From the NCBI GenBank assembly GCA_947097635.1, contig CAMURW010000097.1:1-6057 (forward strand): a DNA stretch of 6,057 nucleotides, written 5' to 3'. The stretch's first letter is position 1. Every line of letters begins with the position of its first letter. This DNA comes from an uncultured Bacteroidales bacterium. GTDB lineage: Bacteria; Bacteroidota; Bacteroidia; Bacteroidales; P3. The position numbers and the translations under genes were made by a program. Of the stretch, positions 1 through 6,057 are shown in pieces. Under the pieces are notes generated by a model. It saw only the letters and a program-made list of their open reading frames with translations. It was not told the origin of the DNA and searched no databases.

Positions 1-788
1 TCCAAGGCGCCCAGTGTCACGTTCTGGTCTATCCAGCCGTTGATGTTGGCCGCCTGTGCGGGGGTGAGACCTTCGCCGGCAACCAGGGCCTCCACGTTGC
101 CCACTGCAGCCTCATAGACGACAGAGACGCGCATTTTCTGCATATCGTTCTTTATCCAGGGAGCGACATCATAGTCGTCCAGCACTGTCCAGTGGAAGCC
201 GTTGGCGGCAATATCGTCATCATAGATCGTGGGGGTTGTGAACTCGCGGATTGTGAAAGTACTGCCGTTCGTGCCAACGCCTATCAGCGTGATGTTCTTG
301 AAAGTGACCTGCACGCCATAGGAGGGGTTGGAGATCAGTTGCCGACCTTTGGAGTTGAGGTTGGGGGTGACCTGGCAGTTCATGTCCATAAGAATCTCCT
401 TGAGGTCAACATCGTTCACAATGCCTTCCATGGCATCAAAGAGGTCTAGGGTTATCTCGTCCACCAAGGTGTCGGAATGAGTAGTACTGGTCTTGGAGCC
501 AAAGGTGAAATGTCCATTCCACGATGTGTCATAGGAGAACGTCATAACGCCATTGTCGCCAGTACCCATAACGACATTGTGACCACTGAAATCGAAGTCT
601 TTCAGCAAGTCCTCGGCCTTGAGGTTGCCGTAACCTACCGGGATTCCCATTTCAGGGTTGAATTCAGCAACAACCGAAAGGTTGTTCATGTGGGTAAGTA
701 GTGCGACATCCGATGTCTTTACACACGAGAACATCGTGGCAAAGGCGGCGGCGCACAAGAACCTTGTGTGTATTTTTTTCTTCATCAT
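1..788 (-). CDS. Secreted lipoprotein of unknown function, C-terminus cut off by window edge
   Basis: The frame runs open from ATG at 788 to the left edge of the window: 262 complete codons, with no stop reached. The N-terminus is a typical lipoprotein signal peptide: a basic start (MMKKKIHTR), a short hydrophobic stretch (FLCAAAFATM), then a lipobox-like FSC with the acceptor Cys at residue 22. Lipidation and envelope location are therefore likely. The residues after the Cys (VKTSD) do not form the acidic run that sends Bacteroidetes lipoproteins to the cell surface, so a periplasm-facing position is the cautious reading. The mature part looks beta-rich with no further membrane segment. It has an early segment around residues 42-66 (NPEMGIPVGYGNLKAEDLL) and a helical patch near 232-255. 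I do not recognise a named domain. A second ATG directly after the first (785) could be the real start. No Shine-Dalgarno sequence is visible, which is normal for this group. The gene lies downstream of the A2M gene in the same direction, 377 bases away, so it probably has its own promoter. Confidence 0.85.
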   Translation of the reverse strand, partial: MMKKKIHTRFLCAAAFATMFSCVKTSDVALLTHMNNLSVVAEFNPEMGIPVGYGNLKAEDLLKDFDFSGHNVVMGTGDNGVMTFSYDTSWNGHFTFGSKTSTTHSDTLVDEITLDLFDAMEGIVNDVDLKEILMDMNCQVTPNLNSKGRQLISNPSYGVQVTFKNITLIGVGTNGSTFTIREFTTPTIYDDDIAANGFHWTVLDDYDVAPWIKNDMQKMRVSVVYEAAVGNVEALVAGEGLTPAQAANINGWIDQNVTLGAL

Positions 789-914
789 GATGGATATTGA
801 ATTAATAAAAAAACTATTGTCACTGCCATAATCATTGTTTCTGCTATTTATTATCTTTATATCAGTGCTTTACAAAGACGCACATCAAGCCCGTCACGCC
901 ATGTTAATGTTTTG

Positions 915-947
915 CAAATAAACGAAAAAAAAAACGTATCCCTTAAA
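915..947 (-). promoter_or_regulatory. Weak candidate Bacteroidetes-type promoter for the lipoprotein gene
   Basis: Bacteroidetes primary sigma promoters use a -33 TTTG and a -7 TAnnTTTG about 19-21 bases apart. On the minus strand, TTTA (947-944) and TTTATTTG (922-915) are 21 bases apart and match most but not all of these positions. Transcription would start near 908, giving a leader of roughly 120 bases. An alternative is TTTG (876-873) with TAATAAAT (853-846), spaced by 19; it has a perfect -33 but a poor -7. AT-rich DNA gives such matches by chance, so neither is secure. Confidence 0.2.
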
Positions 948-959
948 GAAGAGTGGATA
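925..959 (-). terminator. Possible weak intrinsic terminator for the A2M gene
   Basis: On the minus strand, TATCC (959-955) pairs with GGATA (941-937). The 13-base loop could add a small inner CTT/AAG pairing. Two bases after the stem comes a run of ten T (934-925). The position, about 207 bases past the A2M stop and before the lipoprotein gene, suits a terminator. The stem is only five pairs and not GC-rich, so the structure is marginal, and the T run may instead be simple AT-rich leader DNA. Confidence 0.3.
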
Positions 960-1165
960 TTTATTAACAACCGTCGTTTGATAACTCTCCGTCAAGCACT
1001 CCTTCTTCAGTCCACTACCTTCGTCGCGATATGCTGCAATCGTGCAGTTACGTTACATGCTACTTGAAAATTTCCGAGAAAAATGTTATAATCCTTTATG
1101 CCTTGCAACTTACGACGAAAGTATCCTCCATTATTAATACAAGGTTGTCTGATGTTAATTCCCTT

Positions 1166-4100
1166 TCACTTCCTGCTCACTTTGAGCACCCTTCCTTGAG
1201 TGGTGCAGCGGAACTCGGGGGCATACATGCATTGTATGGTGGCATTGCCGCTGGAGAGCTTCTCGCCGCTTCCAGAAACATACATGGTGTATTCCATCAC
1301 GTATTTGCCTTTGCTTAGGCGATCTATGAAGAAGCTGGTACTGGCGTTGTAGTACGCCACATAATAGCTGAGGCTCGTATTCCAGTGCCAGCCGCTCTCC
1401 GTGCTGACAGGCTCGAATGCAGAGGGGCGGGCATCCTTCAGTTCCAGATACTCCAGGTTGCGGTCGCAGTCTATGAGGATGCGCACGCGCACCTTATCTC
1501 CCACGTTGAGGAGGGCAGGATGGGGCTGAGCGTTGTCTGTGACGTCTATGGCGCTCAATGTGCCGTCGGCATTTTCGCGATAGAGGGTCTTCTGCATCTT
1601 GATGCCCATCTCGCTATAAGGTACCTTGTCGAGGTCTTCGAAATACTGCCAGTACATAGTTCCCCAAGCGATGCCGTCCGTCGTTTTACTTATCACCATG
1701 TCTGCCTGCTGTGAGCATACGCTGTCGCCCTGCCATTGCTCGCGCTGATAGCCTGTAGCGCTCTGCCTGTGTGCCGAGAGAGGCTGTCCGCCCACCGTCA
1801 CCGTCACCGAGTTTGCTTTCTCCTCGGTGTTCCACAGGGCTTTCCGCCCTTTTCCTGCCAGTGCCGCGATGGCATTCACTGTGGCCACGTCGCTGTTCCA
1901 ACTGGTGGTCTGTTTCTGCTTCAGCAGCCACTGGCGCATAAGGGCGGGGCTGTCTTTGTCGTCCGCCGTTACCTCTTCGAAGACTTCTATCAGCAGGCTC
2001 TGCACCTCTATGGGACGCTCGTTCCAGAAGTAGCCGCTCACGTTGTCGCGCCAGTACATCCCCATTTCGTCGCTGGTGAGGCTGCACTCCCTGAGGCGGC
2101 GGACGAGGTCCTTGGCCGCTTGGGTGTCACCGTGACGGTGAAATACCAGTGCCAGCTGTGCCTGCGAGTAGAGGTCTTTTATCTGCTTGCTGTTCTTCAG
2201 GGCGTTGTTGTAGAAGAAGTTGTAGGCGGTGAGGTTGTTTCCGGTGAGTTTATCGGCGGGATAGAAGCTGCGCATATATAGGTAGTCGATGTTGAAGGGT
2301 GTCCATCCCGGGTGTTTCTTACACTCTAAGTAGTATTTGTAGTTCTCCTCGTCCACGTACTTCATGGCTTTCTTCAGCATCTTGCCATGCTCCCCCATCC
2401 ACTGCCCTTCTCCACCAGCCGCATTATCCTGAATGGCGGCAATGCGTCCGTATGTCTTCAGTATGTAACTGGTGACATATTCGCTGCCCTGACTGCCGCC
2501 GGGCATCCAGCTCCACGAGCCGTCGGGGCGCTGTGCGTCTGCGAGTTTGGAGGTGTTTCCTGCGATATTCTTCTCCAGCAGTTCCTTGTCGAAGAAAGTG
2601 CTTATGCGGCGCATACGTACCGTCTCATTGTTGCCGTCGCGCAACCAAGGGGTCTCCCGCAGGACGGTCTGCTTGATGTCCTCGTTCCGTTCCAGCTTGC
2701 TGGTAAGGGCATCGGGTTCTGCTTGCCTCCAGTTTGTAAACACCTGTTCTATTTCGGGGTTCCATTTCATTATGCTGCTTCCCTGGGTGTTGGCATAGAT
2801 GCTGTTGGCCAAGAAAATGCAACTGGGGTTGGCGTGGTCTTCCACGTATGGCAGCGCCTGGATGGCGTACCAGATGGGGTTGGCGGTCATCTCCACGGTA
2901 AGACGATGAGGCTGCAGGGTGGTGTTCTTGTCCGTGGTCAGGGCATCCATGTCGCGCCGCAGGGGCTGCAGGGTGCAGTGCTTCTCGCCCTTGCCGTTGA
3001 CATATATACTCATGCCCTCCGTCACCAGCATGCGGTTGGAGAGTACGGGGATAACGTCCTGTTCACCGTCGCTGTGATTCTTTCCCTTTGCCACCACGCG
3101 GTAGGTGCAGGCGAAGATGTGGCCTGGCACGGAGAAGGAATAGGTGACGGGACAGCTGCTGCAGCCATCGACATGCTGATTTTGTCTCTGCACGAAGAAA
3201 GTCTTCCCCGTGGCGGCATCCGCCAGTTCCAGGGTCACCTCCACCTCTTGCGGCTCGTCCGTGGCGTTGCTCACCTTCACCAGAAAGTCCATCTGGTCGC
3301 CCTGGCGCAGGAAACGCGGCACGTTGGGCACCACCATTATCTCCTTGGTGGTGACGGCGCTGGCCTGCAGCGTGCCAGTCTGCATCTGCCGGGTATAAGC
3401 GACCCCTTCGATATGCCAGCGCGTGAGCAACTCGGGCACTGTGAAAGTAAGGCTGACGCAGCCTGCGGAGTCGGTGCTCAGCGTAGGGTTGAAAAAAGCG
3501 AGAGTGCTGAGGTTCCGACGTATCTGAACAGGTGTTTCGGTGGTCTTTGTCTGGGGCGGAACGGCGGTGATGCCGAGAGGTTCCCCATTTGCTTCCACTA
3601 CTTTCTGCTCGCTAAGGCTGATGCCCGCTGCGCCGTCCGCAGCAACGTTCTCCTCTGCCATGTCATTTTCCACCATGCTGAGGTACGTCTCCGCCGTCTG
3701 TGCACCCTTAGCCATGCGGGAATACAAAGGTCGACCTCCGCCATACATATTGTAATAGCCGAAACTGCCCTGCTTTAGATGATAGCGGCAAAGCGGGACG
3801 CTGATTCCAGATACATATTGGGGGCATACGAGGTAATCAGAGCTGCTTGCCATGCCACCGTAGCCATTGAACATACTATGTTCGGGGCCCCTGTTGGCAC
3901 GCCAGGGCATGAGATTCCAGCCCAGATTGCCGTAGGCGTCCAGTGCGGCATCGTACATCGTTAGCATCATGCGCACGGAGTGCGCCGGTACCGCTGCTTG
4001 GAAAGCGTCCACCCGCAATGTCCAGGTTTCTTGCCGACTGGGTTCCAGCTTGTCGCGGAAAGTGACGAAACGCACATCCAGATGCTTGTTGCTGTAGGGC

Positions 4101-6057
4101 ACCTCTACCCTCGCGCTCCACCTCTCCGTGCTGCCTTCTTTGGCAGTGAAAAGATATATGTTGAAGCCGCCTCTCATCTCTTCGGTCACTGGAATGCCGA
4201 TGGTGGAAATCCCATTGCTGAGACGCAAACGACGATATTGCTGACGCACGCCGTCTATCTCCATGACATAGATCACCTCCACGTCCCGGAAACGGGTTCC
4301 CACCCGAAGCATCACGGTCTCCCCCACCTCGGCCTCATGGCTGCTTAACTGATGCCACAGCAGGCCAACGCCCTGCACACGGCGTTCTTCGGGGGCTGTG
4401 TAGATATATTCCTGTGACGATGTCACGGTGTCGCCCTGATGCGTCACAGTGCTTATGGTAACACGATACACTCCAGAAGACAACACCGGCAGCGCTACCT
4501 CGTTCCTCGCAGTTGCGGAGGCATGATGACGGGAACGAAGGACTGTGCGCACTACTGTCCAGCGGGTCATGTCCAGCTCGTCCTCGGAATAGACGTAATA
4601 GGGATAGCGGCGTACATATTCCTCGTGACTCATGGACTGTGCGTATCCTGCCGCGAGACCCGTGGACAGTTTGGGGACGGAGGGCTGACGTAGCTCTTCC
4701 ACCACCACCTGCATGTCGCCTTCCAGGGGCTGATTTTCCAGGTTCAGATATTGATATGTCACCTGGTCGAAGGAGGCCACATTGCCGCCTGCCAGCACGA
4801 TGCCGCTGTTCTGGTATCCCACGCAGAGCATGCGCCGTTGTTCATGCACCTCGCCGTTGAGGTCGGTCACCTTGGCAGAGATTTCGTAGCAGAAGCTGGG
4901 CTTGGAGGAGAGTTCCATGTCGCTGTCCGGCAGCGGCACGAAGGTGAACAGGAAACTTCCGTCTTGTGACGTGAGGGTGCTGCCGCTGGCCACGGTAACA
5001 TCCTGCTCCGGCAGGGGGACATGCCACCGACACCACAAGGGGCGCATCAGCCTTCTCGTCACACACCATTCCACCTTGGCACCGTCCACGGGCATCTCGG
5101 CATAGGACAACGCGATGCCTTTCACTTCCACAGGCATGCCGAACCGATGTGCTGCACTGTCGACCGGCAACTGCACTGCAAACTTGGGCTGCTTGTAGTA
5201 TTGCACAGAGAATGCCACCATATTTCCTTGGCCCACCCCTATCGTCCAGTTGCCCGGCAGGGCATCCTGCGGCAACACGAAGGAGCCGTGTATCTGCCCA
5301 AAGGCATCGGTGGTTTTCTGCTGATGGCTGCGTTTCTTGAAGTTCACGTCACTTAACGTCACTGTTACGCTTTCGCCCTGCTGAGTCCAAGCGTAGGTGT
5401 GGAAGTCGGTCTTGCATTTCACCGCCGTGTAACTCACACTTTCGCCAGGCTTGTAGACGGGGCGGTCCAAGAGGATGTACCATTGTTCCGAGGTGTCGCG
5501 CGACTGTTTGTGGCGATACACTTCGACGAGGGTCACCTCTACTCCGTGGTAGGTACATTTGGCCTGGTTGCCGTAGCCTGCCGCCTTGCTGAATGTCACA
5601 AGGCCATCTCTGTCAGTGACAGCGGACTCCAGCACCTTGCTCTTTTTTCGTCTGGAATCCTCTACCAGGTTCACCGTCACCCCCTTGATGGGCTCTCCAT
5701 CCATGCGGTTCACCAAGCAGAGGGTAACAACTTTGTCGTCCTCGCCTCCCACGTTTACCAACACCGCATCGCACACCGTGATGGTGTTGAACACCATCCC
5801 TTCTTTAGCGAAATCGGCGCCGTGACTCACCATCACATAATATTTGCCTGCCGGCATGGCGGGAATATAGCTCATCGCTTTTTGGCTGCTGTAGTCCGTT
5901 TGCAGTTCCAACTCCTGCTCCCAGCTTTTCAGCACGGGCAGCTTGGCGAAGAACCATTGGTTATCTTTCCCGTAGTCGGGTTCCACGTATTTGGCGATAC
6001 GGAAATAGAGATGATGCACATTGCGCACCTGCACCTGCGCCAGCATGTCGCGCTGCT
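1166..6057 (-). CDS. Bacterial alpha-2-macroglobulin family protein without thioester motif, 5' end outside window
   Basis: The frame is open from the right edge to TGA at 1166-1168: 1630 visible codons. The first ATG in the window (6046) is internal, because the upstream codons (QRD) stay open and a signal peptide is missing; family members have several hundred more N-terminal residues. Numbering from that Met, the approximate order is: end of an N-terminal MG-like domain (1-95); a carboxypeptidase-regulatory-like beta segment (100-160); MG2 with the hallmark LDRPVYKPGES (193-203); further MG domains to about 660; the MG segment containing MLTMYDAALDAYG (694-706); bait region (about 716-843); the A2M core with IRRNLSTLAFFNPTLSTD and the PELLTRW motif (842-935); an MG domain to about 1045; a thioester-type helical barrel (1053-1400); and an MG10-like C-terminus with YAPEF (1608-1612). 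Bacterial A2Ms are envelope proteins thought to trap foreign proteases. Here the Cys-x-Glu-Gln site is absent, so covalent trapping is not expected. There are 22 Cys in the visible part. The family call is firm; the biological role is inferred. Confidence 0.95.
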   Translation of the reverse strand, partial: QRDMLAQVQVRNVHHLYFRIAKYVEPDYGKDNQWFFAKLPVLKSWEQELELQTDYSSQKAMSYIPAMPAGKYYVMVSHGADFAKEGMVFNTITVCDAVLVNVGGEDDKVVTLCLVNRMDGEPIKGVTVNLVEDSRRKKSKVLESAVTDRDGLVTFSKAAGYGNQAKCTYHGVEVTLVEVYRHKQSRDTSEQWYILLDRPVYKPGESVSYTAVKCKTDFHTYAWTQQGESVTVTLSDVNFKKRSHQQKTTDAFGQIHGSFVLPQDALPGNWTIGVGQGNMVAFSVQYYKQPKFAVQLPVDSAAHRFGMPVEVKGIALSYAEMPVDGAKVEWCVTRRLMRPLWCRWHVPLPEQDVTVASGSTLTSQDGSFLFTFVPLPDSDMELSSKPSFCYEISAKVTDLNGEVHEQRRMLCVGYQNSGIVLAGGNVASFDQVTYQYLNLENQPLEGDMQVVVEELRQPSVPKLSTGLAAGYAQSMSHEEYVRRYPYYVYSEDELDMTRWTVVRTVLRSRHHASATARNEVALPVLSSGVYRVTISTVTHQGDTVTSSQEYIYTAPEERRVQGVGLLWHQLSSHEAEVGETVMLRVGTRFRDVEVIYVMEIDGVRQQYRRLRLSNGISTIGIPVTEEMRGGFNIYLFTAKEGSTERWSARVEVPYSNKHLDVRFVTFRDKLEPSRQETWTLRVDAFQAAVPAHSVRMMLTMYDAALDAYGNLGWNLMPWRANRGPEHSMFNGYGGMASSSDYLVCPQYVSGISVPLCRYHLKQGSFGYYNMYGGGRPLYSRMAKGAQTAETYLSMVENDMAEENVAADGAAGISLSEQKVVEANGEPLGITAVPPQTKTTETPVQIRRNLSTLAFFNPTLSTDSAGCVSLTFTVPELLTRWHIEGVAYTRQMQTGTLQASAVTTKEIMVVPNVPRFLRQGDQMDFLVKVSNATDEPQEVEVTLELADAATGKTFFVQRQNQHVDGCSSCPVTYSFSVPGHIFACTYRVVAKGKNHSDGEQDVIPVLSNRMLVTEGMSIYVNGKGEKHCTLQPLRRDMDALTTDKNTTLQPHRLTVEMTANPIWYAIQALPYVEDHANPSCIFLANSIYANTQGSSIMKWNPEIEQVFTNWRQAEPDALTSKLERNEDIKQTVLRETPWLRDGNNETVRMRRISTFFDKELLEKNIAGNTSKLADAQRPDGSWSWMPGGSQGSEYVTSYILKTYGRIAAIQDNAAGGEGQWMGEHGKMLKKAMKYVDEENYKYYLECKKHPGWTPFNIDYLYMRSFYPADKLTGNNLTAYNFFYNNALKNSKQIKDLYSQAQLALVFHRHGDTQAAKDLVRRLRECSLTSDEMGMYWRDNVSGYFWNERPIEVQSLLIEVFEEVTADDKDSPALMRQWLLKQKQTTSWNSDVATVNAIAALAGKGRKALWNTEEKANSVTVTVGGQPLSAHRQSATGYQREQWQGDSVCSQQADMVISKTTDGIAWGTMYWQYFEDLDKVPYSEMGIKMQKTLYRENADGTLSAIDVTDNAQPHPALLNVGDKVRVRILIDCDRNLEYLELKDARPSAFEPVSTESGWHWNTSLSYYVAYYNASTSFFIDRLSKGKYVMEYTMYVSGSGEKLSSGNATIQCMYAPEFRCTTQGRVLKVSRK
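2789..2857 (-). other. Degenerate thioester site in the A2M barrel domain
   Basis: Residues 1064-1086 from the Met at 6046 run from ALPY to IYAN, the two landmarks that flank the thioester in bacterial A2Ms. As I recall the family, thioester-bearing members have a Cys-x-Glu-Gln in the middle of a stretch of this same length. Here the middle reads ANPSCIFLANS. One Cys (1076, codon 2819-2821) is present, but Glu and Gln are replaced by hydrophobic residues, and in an ungapped comparison the Cys is one position late. No internal thioester can form without the Gln. Thioester-less relatives such as E. coli YfaS are known. Confidence 0.75.
3518..3901 (-). other. Predicted bait region of the A2M protein
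   Basis: Residues of about 716-843, counted from the Met at 6046, lie between the MYDAALDAYG segment and the conserved IRRNLSTLAFF segment. That is where the protease-cleaved bait loop sits in the family. The first half is rich in Gly, Tyr and Ser and has two Cys (741 and 753). The second half is rich in Ala, Glu, Val and Thr, with few bulky hydrophobics, as expected for an exposed flexible loop. Scattered Arg and Lys (for example RPLYSRMAKG) offer trypsin-like sites, and Phe, Tyr and Met offer others. The borders are estimated from flanking conserved segments, and cleavage is inferred. Confidence 0.6.

Larger units (their letters stand above)
789..1165. other. AT-rich intergenic region between two tandem minus-strand genes
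   Basis: This stretch of 377 bases lies between the A2M stop and the lipoprotein start. It is clearly richer in A and T than the flanking genes. Reading both strands I find no tRNA, no riboswitch-like conserved core, no repeat array and no open frame with credible coding character. It must hold the 3' untranslated end of the A2M transcript and the promoter and leader of the lipoprotein gene. The only notable local structures are a ten-base A/T run at 925-934 with a short inverted repeat beside it, and weak promoter-like matches, listed separately. Confidence 0.8.

Noticed and set aside
1096..1131. A tiny minus-strand frame (MEDTFVVSCKA) just after the A2M stop
   Set aside because: At eleven codons in AT-rich intergenic DNA with no leader evidence, it is expected by chance.
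1096..1148. Inverted repeat CCTTG / CAAGG after the A2M stop as a terminator
   Set aside because: The arms are five bases with a loop of over 30 bases, and no T run follows.
1031..1318. A 95-codon plus-strand frame spanning the gap and the 3' end of the A2M gene
   Set aside because: It overlaps the A2M coding end antisense, shows no domain or signal, and has no promoter or leader I can support.
2744..2755. Glu-Gln (in IEQV) near residue 1100 as a possible displaced thioester Glu-Gln
   Set aside because: It is about 24 residues after the lone Cys and in a different helix of the conserved order. A thioester needs the Gln three residues after the Cys.
2387..3778. A 463-codon open frame on the plus strand inside the A2M gene
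   Set aside because: It lies wholly antisense to a gene with clear family motifs. Its translation has no recognisable domain and a composition rich in His, Cys, Leu and Gly typical of reverse-frame shadows.
6044..6046. ATG at 6046 as the true start of the A2M gene
   Set aside because: The frame stays open to the window edge, no signal peptide follows this Met, and the domain here begins mid-fold, so the gene starts outside the window.

Overview
The window looks like Bacteroidota DNA, most likely order Bacteroidales (Bacteroides/Prevotella-type). Four things point there: a very large alpha-2-macroglobulin (A2M) protein with the sequence style of that group, a lipoprotein of Bacteroidales type, AT-rich leaders without a Shine-Dalgarno sequence, and moderately GC-rich coding DNA separated by AT-rich intergenic DNA. 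This assignment is an inference from sequence character; no rRNA or other marker gene is present.

Layout: both genes lie on the minus strand and read from right to left. The right-hand four fifths (1166 to the right edge) is one giant gene for a bacterial A2M-family protein. Its 5' end lies outside the window, and 1630 codons plus the stop are visible. An AT-rich gap of 377 bases follows (789-1165). It holds no convincing gene, but does hold a weak terminator-like hairpin with a ten-T run and weak promoter-like matches. The left end (1-788) is the N-terminal 262 codons of a secreted lipoprotein of unknown function whose C-terminus lies outside the window.

The A2M protein has the order expected for the bacterial family: N-terminal macroglobulin (MG) domains, a bait region, the central A2M segment, a thioester-type alpha/alpha barrel and a C-terminal MG10-like domain. 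The barrel, however, lacks the Cys-x-Glu-Gln thioester motif used to trap proteases covalently. If it restrains proteases it must do so by physical entrapment, or it has another envelope role. It is also cysteine-rich, with 22 Cys in the visible part. Both genes probably act in the cell envelope, but the wide gap suggests separate transcription, and nothing in the sequence links their functions. I see no mobile element, CRISPR array, RNA gene or clearly new multi-gene system here.
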